From assembly GCA_022495995.1 (NCBI GenBank), contig JAFEMH010001483.1, positions 248,001 through 312,000 on the forward strand: a stretch of 64,000 bases of DNA, given 5' to 3'. The position numbers and the translations under genes were made by a program. The notes under the pieces are model-generated. The model did no database searches. It saw nothing but the letters and a program-made list of their open reading frames with translations, and was not told where the DNA came from. This DNA is from Adenophora triphylla var. japonica. Lineage: Eukaryota; Streptophyta; Magnoliopsida; Asterales; Campanulaceae. Position 1 is the stretch's first letter, and every line of letters begins with the position of its first letter. Below, in pieces: positions 23,344-34,506 of this stretch.

Positions 23344-25558
23344 TGTGAATGTGTGCCCAAATTTTGTTTTTTGTTGGATTCACGCGAGTTTGAAGACATC
23401 CGGTTTAATTTGAAAAACGGAGTCGCCACGCCATTTTGATTACCTCAAAACTTTGAAAAAAAGGTTTTATGGGTTCGGAGGTTAAGTTACCCCTTGGGAA
23501 GAACGTTTGGCGTTCACCCAAGGTGCCTTGCCGGAGCAAGTCTCCCATGATTTCATTAATCGTGCTTGCTTGCGTGCTTTCTTGTGTGCATGTGTTTGAG
23601 AATAAAAGGGGGGAATGTCCCAAGTTATCTTCCGGACGTACAAACCATTTGTTGGTTGTCGCTCGGGATTCCTTGGATTTTTATGTATTCGGGATTTTGA
23701 TCCCATCCTCATCTTGGACTTGTGATCATCGCTTTTTAACCTCGGGACTTGCGTGATCGAGAGAGGGACTCCCTTTTATAGTAAAAAATGAGGTTCTTTA
23801 GGAAGGAATGTCCTTAGCCCATCAATCCTACACTTTAAGACGGTCGAGCTCATATAGATGCTTCATACTCGTCTTAAGTGATAATCGGAGATATCGGGTT
23901 CAAGGTTATCCCTTTCTAAAGAAATGTGGAACCTTTAATGGAAGGAACGATGTAAAGATATGATCTTTTACACCGGTCCGTTCCTAGGTTATTAATGGGG
24001 GAATGGGGGAAATGTATGTAAAAATGACACTTTAGTGAAAAGATGGCATTTTAGAGTGTAAAGAATGTCTTTTGGTTGCAAGGGATGCCTTTTGTGCAAA
24101 GAAAAGATTTTTATGTAAAGAATGCATTTTTATGTTGGAAAATAGTATTTAATGCATAAATGATGTATGAAAATGGAAAAGAATGATTCTTTAATGCAAA
24201 GTATGCATTTTGAGTGTGAAAATGAGTTTTTGAATGCAAAAGATGCATCTTTAATGTGAAAAGGGGGTTTTTTGAGTGCAAAGGATGCACCATTAAAGCA
24301 AAGATGTCATTTTGGTGAAAAAGATATCCTTTTAATGCAAACGATGCTGCTCCGTATGCAAATGTTTTAGTTGAAATGCAGATTGATGCATTAGAAAAGG
24401 CAAACATCAGATTACAGCTGAAAAAGATGAGAAATCTGCAAACTGGCTACTTATGTCGCGTGACATAGGCTGCCTATGTCGCGTGACATAACAAGCCATT
24501 TTGCGTAAGTTTAAACAAATCGAGATTTGCAGAGGTAACAAGGCACCAAAATGGTCAAGTTACTTCACAAACAAATCTCAGAGAGCATGTTTATCAATAA
24601 TGAACACTTCAAGAGGGTGTGGACATGAGGGATCCACACTCATCTTGAGTGTTCATGCAAAACCAAGTCAAACCGGAGCTTTTACATGAAATGTGATGAA
24701 ATCAAATGTGGATCTATGAAATATGAAGCTAAAGCATGTAACTTTAATCAGAATGTCACATTATCAACGCATGTAGCATGTGGATCTTATGTATAATGAA
24801 GATAGGAAGGAGGAAAAGGGTAGAAAATCGTTACCCTTGAAGACCACGACTCCCTATATCAAGTTAGATATAGGGGCCTTCGAAACAGCAACCTCCGGGG
24901 ACTGAGTTCAATCCTTGGATCCGTGGGAATCCTTGGTTCTTGGTGTGTGTGAAAAGTGTGTGTGTGGGAAGTGTGTGTGTGGGATTGATTTGGGAGGATT
25001 ATTATGGTTTGGGAGGTATGTGAGGAGAGAGGAGGCTTCTGGGCGTATTCCCTATAGAGGGGGACTGAGGGGTGGAAGAGGTGTGTAAAATGAGAGGTGA
25101 AGGCCTCTATTTATAGGTCGCCAGATGGGCTTGTTATGTCGCACGACATAACAAGCCATAACTGCTTTCCTTCTAGAAACATGCAAGGTGGCAACCTTCT
25201 AGAACTTTTCATGGCCTATTATGTCGCACGACATAAGTAGCCACTTCCAGATTCTTCTAGAAACATGCAAGGTGGCAAGCTTCTAGAAGTTTTTCATGGC
25301 CTATTATGTCGCACGACATAAGTAGCCATTTTCCAAATTCCTTCTAGAAACATGCAAGGTGACAGTCTTCTAGAAGGGTTTTTGAATTAAGAAAAATGTG
25401 TTTCTTAATTACCAAGCATTCCTTTCAGCCCTTAAAAGGCTTGGAACATTTCTGAAATTATTCCGGAACTGTAGGAAAGTCCGAGGAATTACCGGAAAAA
25501 TTACCGGAATTGCCGGAAAAATTAACCGGAAGGCATGAGCCAGATTTGGGTACTTACA
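23344..25558 (-). repeat. TE1 5' LTR
   Basis: 2215 bp; starts (minus) TGTAAGTACCC at 25558. TATA box, palindromes and TTCTAGAA motifs as in the other LTR. Palindromes in the transcribed part at 24453-24466 and 24476-24489. Internal TGGCGACTCC at 23428-23419. Confidence 0.93.
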
Positions 25559-25563
25559 ACAGC
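25559..25563. repeat. TE1 target site duplication, right copy
   Basis: ACAGC, identical to 9980-9984. Confidence 0.9.
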
Positions 25564-27514
25564 GTAGGGGGTACCCATGTCAAAATACTCCTCTGCAGCT
25601 ATACCTGCCTGGTACCTAGCAATCTCATCCTCTGGCCAATCCCTGGGCTGCAGCATCCGTGCTGGAGGATCCTGAGGAGTAATGGCATCCAATGGAGGGA
25701 CATGGCCATGCTGTCTCGAAAAACGGTCCCCCAAGTAAATGACATCACAAGTCAGCCCAGTGAGCCATCTCCTCTGCCTAGTCGCCTCAATGGCATCTCC
25801 CAGCAAGATCTCCGGATACCTGCCCCAAGGGTAGAAGTCCACTCCGTCGTGCCCATCCCTGTTGATGACCGGCCTCACCATTTTGTAGTCGAAAGTGATC
25901 CGGGTCTTCCCCGTGAATTTATCCCTCGCATCTCCCCTCCAAATAACCATAGCAGGAAGATGGTGATATCACTCGCCGGTTCCAAGGGAAGAACCCGATC
26001 ACCTCACAAAACCAGCCCGCATGTTCAAAACATCAAAAGGTCATTCTCTCTCTCATAAAAGTCTTAAGACAGAAAAGAGAAAAGAGAAAAGAAAGAGAGA
26101 CTACCTCAAGGGCAAATGAGAAGCAAGCCCATCGAAGCAGCCTTGTTACGGCTGTACATGTCCAAGGAGAAATACAACTCCGCCAATCCGGCCTCTCCCC
26201 AAGAGCCCGTCCCTATCCCATCCACATCCTCCGTAGAGTCGAGGAGGCAAGTCATGGCCGTGTCCTGCACTGGCGAAGATGGTGGCCGATAGCATCAACC
26301 ACACGAAAGCTCTAGCCACCAAGGGCGCCTCATCATTAGCAAGAAAGTTCTCGCATGCAGCTTACGGGATCGCCACCTCGACATTTCGTGTCTCCATACC
26401 CAGCCCCTTGGGAATCAACTCAAACCCAACCAAATTCTGAAATTCCTCAGCTGTAATGTGATCTCTCCAAGTCACGGGCCTCCCGATGAACTGTAGGCCA
26501 GTAATAGCTGTGAAATCGGCAGGAGTCACTGTCAGCTCTCCCCAGCTCAGGTGAAAGCTATGGGTACTGTCCCACCAGAACTCAGAAAGGGCCTGGATCA
26601 AGCCCTTGCTCTTAGAGGTGATGTGAACACCCCTGCCGATAGCCTCGACGAACGAATCCAGGCCGGTAGCCCTCACCAAACCCTTGGGGTTCACCCCATT
26701 CTTCTCGAAATCCGGCATCCTCTGCCAAAGCTTGACTGCAATCTCTGATGGTCCTCTAGACTTGTTCTCCTGTAGACAAGCACAACAAAAAGAAGTGTGT
26801 CAGTCCTTCATCATTTTCAAAGGCATGCATATATTCACAAAAGTGCACATATTTTCAAGAGAAAAGCATTCAAAAAAAAAGTTTTTCTAGCATCATTTGC
26901 ATCAAAAAAGCGTCTTTCATCACTTGAAACGCGTCATGTCAAGTCCCATTGCTTTCCTAAAGCACAAAATCACAATTTTCACAATTCTTTGCACATAAGC
27001 ATTATTCTTTCAAAAATGGCATGCATGAATCCTTTTCATCTTCCAAAATCATGTTTTCTCAAAATTTTGACCTAGTTCTAGCACATGCAAGAACTCCGTC
27101 TCACTTTAGACAATTATCATTCTTACTTTATTTGCGAGAAAAAGTGGGTCATTCTCACTATTTTTGTCAAACAAATTGCACATTGCATATTCTTAGCCTC
27201 ATAGGTTATTCATCAATGTCTCAAAATCATTCAAAAATCCTAGGAAAATCCTAGAAAATTCCTAAGTTCGGGTCAAGCCCTAAGTCATTCAAAATTCAAT
27301 CAAAATCGACGGAATCGAGCCGAATAAGAATGCTTACCCCAACCGGACGCGGGTTCGTCGATTTGTGCTCTCTTCTCCCCGGGTAAAGCTCCGACGGAGG
27401 CGTAAGAAAGTCATACTTTATTTCCGTTCGCATGAGCTCCTTTCTCCTCCTCCGAGCGGCCACCGAGATGTTTCTTCTTGCTTGCCTCGGTATAGGATTG
27501 CCCTCCGGATCCAT
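25564..27514 (-). pseudogene. TE2 antisense PMD gene, 5' part (exons 1-3)
   Basis: Exon 1 27514-27338 (MDPEGNPIPRQARRN, donor GTAAGC). Intron of about 570 bp. Exon 2 from about 26766 after CTACAG, with the PMD signature FWWDSTHSFHLSWGELTVTP and DFTAITGLQF, in-frame stop TAA at 26362 and a later frameshift near 26270. Donor near 26103. Exon 3 (about 26020-25564) contains RRWLTGLTCDVIYLGDRFSR, matching LLIGLEGDALYLGERVCR of TE4, and ends GTPYAV at the TE1 insertion. The reading frame resumes without loss at 9984 when one ACAGC copy is removed. The gene was therefore already partly decayed or decayed in parallel. Confidence 0.82.
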
Positions 27515-27849
27515 CTCAAATCAAAGGGAAGCAAGGGGATTGAAAGAATTTCGAAATTCTCTTCCTCTCTTCTCTCTCTCTGCGTTCTTGGGCGGCAACA
27601 CAATGCCAATGGCCCGTTCAAATCTGATTTTAAATAATCTGGAAAAAACAGGCTTCTAGCCGTACGGCTCCTTTTTCTCCATCTCATGCCGGCGGCCTCA
27701 TTCGCTCCGAGCGTAAAATTACAATCCCGTCCCCGGACCTTCCACTTGGGCATGCAATTTCCGTTATCTTTTAACCAAGATAACATCTTTTTCAGAAGAT
27801 ATCCCTTATCTCTTAAGCAATTAAGCTTTCTTCCCAGTCGCCTCCGTTA

Positions 27850-28390
27850 ATTCCGTTATAACGGGATAATGCTAGGTGACAACCTCCGAATTGTCAAAAC
27901 TCTAAACTTAAGCTACCTCTATCCCGAATAGTGACGTATGCTCAAGTTCCTCTCAACTTAAGCTACCTCTATCCTGGATAGTGACGTATGCTCGTTTTCT
28001 TCTTAACTTAAGATACCTCTATCACGAATAGCGAAGTATACTTAAGTTCTTCTAGCTTTAGCTACCTCTATCTCTGTCAAAAGGAGATAGCGCCGTAAGC
28101 TTTAGTCTTCGTTATTTCCGTCATAAAGAAATAACGCCATCTAGCTTTAGCTACCTCTATCTCTGTCAAAAAGAGATAGCGCCGTAAGCTCTAGTCTTCG
28201 TTATTTCCGTCATAAAGAAATAACGCCATCCAGCTTTAGCTACCTCTATCTCTGTCAAAAAGAGATAGCGCCGTAAGCTCTAGTCTTCGTTATTTCCGTC
28301 ATAAAGAAATAACGTCATCCAGCTTTAGTTACCTCTATCTTCTCGATAGTGACGTAAGCTCTAGATTTCTCAGGTGACAACCTCCATTAA
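27850..28390. repeat. Hairpin array (TE2), units of 58-90 bp
   Basis: Alternating hairpins: GTTATTTC with GAAATAAC (loop CGTCATAAA), CTATCTCT with AGAGATAG (loop GTCAAAA), and CTAT with ATAG around CCCGA, CCTGG, CACGA or CTTCTCG. A unit of about 88 bp containing two of these is repeated three times (28060-28330). Located between PMD exon 1 and the 3' hairpin block, like the arrays of TE1, TE3 and TE4. Confidence 0.8.
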
Positions 28391-28444
28391 TTGTCAAAAC
28401 CCTCAAGGATCCTAGACATCGTTCCTAACTATCTAGTGATGCTC

Positions 28445-28756
28445 GAACTACGATCAAGGCTTGATTCCTCCGGGATACGTAGGTAGCCTTTTGTAAAAGG
28501 TCCAGCCATCCGACCACTTTGGTCACCCTTTTCCTCCGTCACTCCTCGTTGATGAAGTAGTCTCTCATAAGAGACTTTGTTATCCGACCACCTCGGTCAC
28601 TTCTAGCATATCCCCAAAAGAGGATCAATTGCTTGACCTCCTAGGTCATTTTCTCTTCTATTTCCCCAAAGAAGAGACCGCTTCTCTTCCTCCATTCCCC
28701 ATGGGATCTATTCCGAACTACGGCCCGGCTTGATTCCTCCGGATACGTAGGTAGCC
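28445..28756 (+). promoter_or_regulatory. Conserved hairpin block B, two copies (TE2)
   Basis: 28445-28488 and 28714-28756: GAACTACG, GGCTTGATTCCTCC, GGATACGTAGGTAGCC. The sequence between contains several CCGACCAC or ACCTC with GAGGTC-like repeats and no gene. Confidence 0.6.
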
Positions 28757-28862
28757 TTTCATAAGAGGTTCAGCCACTCGACCACCTCGGTCTCCCAATC
28801 CGTCTCGGCATTCGCCGCATCGGATCCTTTTCTATCGACAACCCCACTCGCCTTGCAAGTGA

Positions 28863-28878
28863 CGTTGCCGAGGGGCTT
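28863..28878 (+). promoter_or_regulatory. TE2 polypurine tract region
   Basis: CGTTGCCGAGGGGCTT directly before the LTR. Confidence 0.7.
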
Positions 28879-30575
28879 CGTAAGTACCCAAATCTGCTCA
28901 TGCCTTCCGGTTAAATTTCCCGGCAATTTCGGTAAGTTTTCCGGTAATTCCCCTGACCTTCCTAGTGTTCCGGAAATATTCCGGAACAGCCCCAAATTAA
29001 TTAAAGGTCAAGAGGAGCCTTCCTAATTAAGAAACACGTTTTTCTTAATTAGGAAGAACCTTCTAGAATTTGCCACCTTGCATGGTTCTAGAAATGCTGA
29101 GTCACAATGGATAATGCCGCACGGCTGGATTAGCTGGAGGTCCCTAGCCGCACGGCCTCATTGGCGATTTCCAGACTGCCTATAAATAGAGCCCTCCTCT
29201 ACCCATTTCAACACACACAATTGACACAACAAAATAACCCCACAAAATCATAATACTCCCAAGAGGCTGTTGAAGATCCAAGAAGGTGAAGAAGAAGGCC
29301 AAGAAGCTCCCTCCCTCCTCCTTGAAGATCCAAGATCAACCTCTCCTCCTAGCTCCATCCAAAGAAGAAGGAAGCCATTGGTAACCTCGCACGCCCTAAC
29401 CTCGCATCCTAATTGCTTTATAAATTGCTCATTGCATTGTCTTTATATTGCTTGGGACTTGGTAGATTAAAGATCACATCTTTATATTCCCCCTTCCCCT
29501 TTTGCATGCATTAGACATCATTTGTCATAAAAATGTAGTCTTTCTCCATAAAGGTGCATCCTTTGCACCTAAAACCCCCATTTTCCAATAAAAATGTCAT
29601 CTTTATGCATCCTTTGCATATAAAAATCAAATCTTTTCAATCAAAATGCATCATTTGCATTCAAAATCCCTTTTCCAAGCATCATTTGCTTTAAAGACCA
29701 TGTCTTTACCATAAACTAGCATCATATGCTTTTCAAAATGCAATCTTTATGCATCATTTGCATAATGAATGCCAATTTCTTCAACAAAATGCATCATTTG
29801 CATAAAAATCATATCTTTATGCATCATTTGCAATAAAGATCATTTCTTTGAATCAAGTGCATCATTTGCAACCCAAAAATGTCATCTTTTCATTAAAGTG
29901 TCATTTTTACATACATTTCCCCCATTAGCAACCTAGGAACGGACCGGTGTAAAAGATCCTATCTTTACATCGTTCCTTCCATAAAGGTTTCATAATCTCT
30001 TTAGAAAGGGACACCTTCGAACCCTATATCTCCGATTATCACTTAAGATGAATATGAAGCATCTATACAAGCTCGACCATCTTAAAGTGTAGGATTGATG
30101 GGCTAAGGACCCTCCTTTTCTAAAGAACCTCATCTTTGACTACAAAGAGAGTCATTCTCTCGATCACGCAAGTCCCAAGGTCTAAAAAATGCGATGATCA
30201 CAAGTCCAAGATGAGGGCGGGATCATAATCCCGAATACATAAAATCCAAGAAATCCCGAGCGACAACCAACAAATGGTTTGTACGTCCGGAAGACGACTT
30301 GGGACATTCCCTCCTTATTTTCAAACACATGCACACAAGAAAGCACGCAAGCAAGCACGATTAATGAAATCATGGGAGACTTGCTCCGGCAAGGCACCTT
30401 GGGTGAACGACGATCCGTTCTTCCCAAGGGGTAACTTAACCTCCGAACCCATAAAACCTTTTTTTCAAAGTTTTGAGGTAATCAAAATGGCGTGGCGACT
30501 CCGTTTTTCAAATTAAACCGGATGTCTTCAAACTCGCGTGAATCCAACAAACACAAAAATTTGGGCACACATTCA
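28879..30575 (+). repeat. TE2 3' LTR
   Basis: 1.7 kb, from CGTAAGTACCC (TG changed to CG) to CACACATTCA. TATAAATA at 29181-29188; GCATCATTTGCA-rich repeats at 29490-29920; TGGCGACTCC at 30493-30502, 73 bp before the end. Collinear with the TE1 LTR but clearly diverged. Confidence 0.88.
29061..29188 (+). promoter_or_regulatory. TE2 U3 promoter: TTCTAGAA motifs, palindrome pair, TATA
   Basis: TTCTAGAA at 29061-29068 and 29086-29093 flank GCCACCTTGCATG. GCCG-CA-CGGC palindromes at 29116-29125 and 29147-29156. TATAAATA at 29181. Same order as in TE1, but with a different palindrome sequence. Confidence 0.6.
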
Positions 30576-30767
30576 CGCCCGCAACAAATCCCAATCAGGA
30601 ATCAACTCCTTAAAAGACCAAATCGAGCAAAGACGAAACCTTACCTCGAAAACCCGTCTCTGATGCCTCATACGGCGCCGCATCCATGTTTTCAGCTGCT
30701 CAAGGAAGTGTGCTTGCCTCTCCTGCGAAAGCCTCGGCAAAATGCTAGGAACATACGAAGAATCCAT
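30576..30767 (-). pseudogene. TE3 DUF7745 gene, N-terminal fragment cut by TE2
   Basis: MDSSYVPSILPR to WSFKELIPDWDLLRA (64 codons) aligns with the start of the TE2 gene (SLWHLRDLPPDWDLLRA). The frame runs into the TE2 LTR exactly after LLRA. The rest should lie to the left of TE2 outside the window. The frame is open upstream to 30860, but homology begins at 30767. Confidence 0.75.
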
Positions 30768-30885
30768 GGCAAAAATGGAGGTTCCTAGAGAAAATGAGGA
30801 AGAAAGCTCGAAAATGGCTGCAAATGGGGAAATGGGGAAAGACCAGACACTGGAAAGCATTTATTTCCCTCCCAAAAGCAAGGTT

Positions 30886-30929
30886 GGTCCGTACGGACCT
30901 CTTTGCAACCTAGGTCTGTCCGTACGGAC
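30886..30929. promoter_or_regulatory. Pair of palindromes upstream of TE3 DUF7745
   Basis: GGTCCG-TA-CGGACC (30886-30899, perfect) and GTCCG-TA-CGGAC (30918-30929). Same place as the pairs in TE2 and TE4, with different arms. Bases 30930-31270 otherwise show no gene. Confidence 0.6.
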
Positions 30930-31270
30930 CTTATTGCATCTTGGCCCCCACTTTCTCAGCAAACAGTACAACAACCACTGTTCTCAGCAGGACCTTGCTT
31001 CAAATTGCCCAAACACTGGCCAAAGCCATTTCCGGCAAACATACACTACCCACAAACGCACTCTCAGCTCACGTGGCATGCACAAAATAAAAAAAAATAA
31101 TAGCAACAATTCCTAGGACAATTCCCGGGAATCACAAAAAAAAAAAATGACATTACATCTTAAAATAAAATGCGTTTGCCATGCAAATACGAGTGTTTTA
31201 TTACAGGTACATCTAATGTCTGTTGCTAAAAAAAAAGAGAAGATATGGAAAGAGGGAAAGCAAATGAACC

Positions 31271-33294
31271 CTAGTCCGACTCTTCAGCATCATCATCCTC
31301 CCCAAGATCATCAAGCGAGAAGTCGGGCATCCCGGTGAACTCGCCAGTCATATCCTCATCATCAGAGTACTGAGCCCCCTCCGGAGGCTGGTACTCAAAG
31401 TAATCAGAAGGATCAAATCCGACGAAAGGATCGAAGAAGGAAGGCTCTGACAAACCCTCACCCTGTGCATCCTGCGAAGGAAAGAACTGGTAATGGGTCT
31501 GCGGCCTCAGAGCTCCCGAAGACGTCCCGGCATCCATGCTATGCCACCCCCGCGAAGGTCCCTCCTACTGTGGCTCCGGCTCGGCTCTCGGTGGAGGAAC
31601 ATCTACAGAATGCCTCGAAGGCATCGGCGTGTACGCCGGCACACGTCGCGAAGACCGGCAAGACATCTTCAACGCCATCTTCTTCGCGAAAGACCGCATC
31701 GCCACATAACGGCGGGTCAGCATGTCAAAAGCCCTCCCCGGGACCTGCACAAGCAAGCAGCCAAAGAAACGCTCAGCAATACAGTCATACTCAACAACAA
31801 AAAGAGAAAAATACAAAAAAGATGTCAAGATGGAAAAGAGTAAGCACACTCACCGGTCTATCAGGATCCACTCGGTAGGTAGCAGGAGCCTGCTTAGGAA
31901 CGGGTACAGACACCCTCCTCCTCGAGGAATCCCCACGAACATACGTAAAGTCCGGCCCAGGCACCAGAACCTCTGGGGGACCCTGCGGACCAGCCTCCCT
32001 CTCCCTCGCCAACACCTATGGTGTCCTCAACTTCCTCCTCACAAACGCCCCATACTACTCTCGATACAAAACAAACTCCTCGGCACCCACGCCGCCCAAA
32101 TACCTCTCAAATTATAACACATCCATATCCCGAGAATCAAGCATCCCAAAAGGAGGGTCCCTCGGAGCCAAGGGAAGCATACCCGGGCCATGCTGCCAGA
32201 AGACCCGCTCTCCCAAATACATGACGTCGCAAGTCAGGCCCCGCAAAGATCTTCCGCCGCACCGTCACTGTGGAGCCCCTTCGAAATCATCGTCCTCATA
32301 TCGAGCCCAAGGATACAGAACAAACCTCTCCGGGCTATCTCTCTCCAAATGCTCCTGCACCTCCCCGTAGGAAATAGTGAGCTTACCCCTGCTGGTCCTC
32401 CTCCTCCTCGCTGGGCGGGCCCAGCCTAACATAGCAGGATACGCTACTACGGCCCCAGGATCTCTATCCCACGGGAAGCACTGAAAGATCTCATAGAACC
32501 ACACCTGTGACAAAAGCAAAAAAGGCTCAGTGCAAAAGAAAACGGAGAAATGACAAGTTGCTAAATCAAAAACGGCAATGAACTCATACCTCCAAAGCAA
32601 AATCAAAACAAGCCAAGGAACTGGCCACACCCCGGCTAAACCGGTCCAAGGAGAAGTAGAGCTCGGCCAAGCCCGCCTCGCCCCAAGAGATATCACAAAC
32701 TCTCTCCAAATCAATCAAGCTCTCTAGCAGAGCAAAAGGAGCCGTAGTCGAGTGGTTCGAGAACAAAGTCTCGGAAAGCGCAAACCACAGGAAGGAGCAC
32801 GCCAGCTGCTCCGCCGTCACCTGGCCGGTACCCCGAACATAGGCCCCAATACTGGCCGTGATCCTCATCTCAACATCACTATACAACATGCCAAGACCTC
32901 TGCGAGGAACAGGCGCAAAGCCCAGCAGCTCAGTCAGCACGTCCTCGGCAATCATATCTCGCCACCGCACTGGCCCTCCTTTGAAGGAAAGCCCGGTGAT
33001 AGCAGCAAAGTCTGTGGGCGTCACCGTCACCTCTCCCCAGCTCAGATGGAAGGTGTGGGTGGTATCCCACCAATACTCAGAAAGGCCAAGGAAGACGCTC
33101 TTGTTCTTCCTCGTGTCAGAAACCCCGGCCAAGTTCTCCACGAACACGCCCAGGCCAGAAGCATAGACCAGCCTCCTGGGGCTCGGCCTGCCATCCACAG
33201 AAATGTCCGGCATCCGCTGCCACAACTCAACAACATCCTCGAGCGATCCCCGAGTCTTCATCTTCTTGGCTTTCCCAGCCAAGAGCCCCTCATC
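31271..33294 (-). pseudogene. TE3 antisense PMD gene, exon 2 fully open, later exons degraded
   Basis: Exon 2 (33294-32590, 235 codons, no stop) starts after CTGCAG. It contains YWWDTTHTFHLSWGEVTVTP, DFAAITGLSF and LAELYFSLDRFSRGVASS. Donor GTATGA. Exon 3 (32504-31854) begins VWFYEIFQCFPWD after GTCACAG and has a stop and frame changes around 32200-32265 and a TAG near 32015. Donor GTGAGT. Last exon (31744-31271) begins VPGRAFDMLTRRYV and ends in an acidic tail, LGEDDDAEESD. No exon 1 was found; the hairpin array starts about 110 bp upstream. Exon 2 may encode most of the domain. Confidence 0.8.
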
Positions 33295-33404
33295 CTGCAG
33301 GTAAACACAGCAAAGGTACGTCAGTCACAGTACTTAATGCAAAATACCAAAAGAAAATCAAAGCACAAAAGACCGTTCAACAGCAAAATCGGCAACAGAG
33401 AAGA

Positions 33405-34180
33405 AAGAAGTAGCATGAGACCCCTGGCAGCTACATTCATCAAACAACAAAGCAAGAAAAGTGGTATGAGTCCCTTTGGCATCCACAAAGAGCAGAGAAA
33501 AGCAGAGATAGCGTGAGTCCCCTGGCAGCTATACTTATCAGCACGGAACAAAAAGGAGATAGCGTGAGTCCCCTGGCAGCTATACTTATCAACGACAAAA
33601 AGAAGAACAGAAGAAGTAGCGTGAGACCCCTGGCAGCTACGTTTATCCCTAACAGAACAGAAAAGAGATAGCGTGAGACCCCCGACAGCTATACTCATCC
33701 CCAGCAAAGAAGAAGAGAAGTGGTATGAGACCCTCCGGCGTCCACGAAGAGAAGCAGCAGTAGTGTGAGACCCTCCGGCAACTACCCTGCATCAGAAGAA
33801 GTGGTATGAGACCCTCCGGCGTCCACGAAAAGAAGAAGCAGTAGTGTGAGACCCTCCGGCAACTACCCTGCATCAGAAGAAGTGGTATGAGACCCTCCGG
33901 CATCCACGAAGAGAAGCAGCAGTAGTGTGAGACCCTCCGGCAACTACCCTGCATCAGAAGAAGTGGTATGAGACCCTCCAGGCGTCCACGAAGAGAAGCG
34001 AAGAGTGTGAGACCCTCCGGCAACTACCCTGCATTAGAAAAGTGGTATGAGACCCTTGGCATCCACAAAAGACCCGTTGCAGCATGAGACCCTCCGACAG
34101 CTACAACTCGTCAACAGCGATAGCAAGAGACCCTCCGGCAGCTACTCACAAATACCTGTTGAAGCATGAGACCCTTCGGT
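33405..34180. repeat. Hairpin array with covarying stems (TE3)
   Basis: About 18 hairpins share a loop close to GTGAGACCCTCCGGC but have four stem types: GTAGC with GCTAC (33414, 33617), ATAGC with GCTAT (33510, 33561, 33667), GTGGT with (A/G)TCCAC (33465, 33721, 33804 and others), GTAGT with ACTAC (33763, 33842 and others). Changes at three stem positions are matched on the other side. Spacing is 38-52 bp. Some units at 34080-34160 are less regular. Confidence 0.88.
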
Positions 34181-34318
34181 AGCTACAACCTGGTGTGAAA
34201 GGAAGCAACTACCCAACCGCAGTAATACCGACCCCGAAAGAAGTCACAGGTAAGCACAGCAAAGGTATGAAGACACATTTCTACCCCTTTCTTGCTTGTA
34301 GTTAGTCTTGGTATTTCC

Positions 34319-34506
34319 GAACTACGATTTGGCTTGATTCCCTTGTTCAAGGGATACGTAGGAATCCTTTCTCAGAAAGGTCCAGCCATTAGACTCCCCG
34401 ATTCACCCTTCTAGCCCGTTACCTTATCCCTCTAATGCTCATTGGGATTGTGTCTTATTTTATCGATAACCTCACTTTTTCCAAAAATGACGTTGCCGAG
34501 GGGCTC
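34319..34506 (+). promoter_or_regulatory. TE3 hairpin block B and polypurine tract
   Basis: GAACTACGATTTGGCTTGAT to GGGATACGTAGG at 34319-34361; CCCTTG pairs with CAAGGG inside it. GACGTTGCCGAGGGGCTC (34489-34506) abuts the LTR start. Confidence 0.65.

Larger units (their letters stand above)
9985..25558 (-). mobile_element. TE1: complete non-autonomous Tat-type LTR retrotransposon, 15.6 kb
   Basis: Two direct LTRs (9985-12188 and 23344-25558), termini TG/CA, 5-bp duplication ACAGC, tRNA-Arg primer site next to the right LTR, polypurine tract next to the left LTR. The element therefore reads on the minus strand. It has a gag-like ORF (21323-19881) but no protease, RT, RNase H or integrase. 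PMD is on the opposite strand (14083-16525). LTRs are near-identical by eye over most of 2.2 kb, differing at scattered bases and a few small indels (for example near 11020-11070 against 24380-24430). This is the youngest insertion of the nest. Mobilisation must rely on pol supplied in trans. Confidence 0.93.
1..30575 (+). mobile_element. TE2: Tat-type Ty3/gypsy retrotransposon, left end outside window, interrupted by TE1
   Basis: Gag-pol runs on the plus strand from the window edge to about 6712. It is followed by a conserved non-coding block, antisense DUF7745 (7313-8813) and antisense PMD (27514 down to 9322), a hairpin array, a polypurine tract and the 3' LTR (28879-30575). TE1 (9985-25558) is inserted inside the PMD gene. 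The 5' LTR and primer site lie to the left of base 1; by comparison with TE1, about 1.1 kb of leader is missing. The two RNase H domains in pol place it in the Tat lineage. Right flank CGCCC (30576-30580) would be the target duplication, but the left copy is outside the window. Confidence 0.85.

Noticed and set aside
9985..25558. Reading the LTRs in plus orientation, which would make gag antisense and PMD sense
   Set aside because: TATTTATA on plus looked like a promoter at first, but the tRNA-Arg primer site abuts the right LTR on the minus strand, TATAAATA reads on minus, and the polypurine region abuts the left LTR. The element reads on minus.
33649..34023. Leucine-rich minus-strand frame (124 codons)
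   Set aside because: Translation of the TE3 hairpin array; its sequence follows the repeat, not a protein family.
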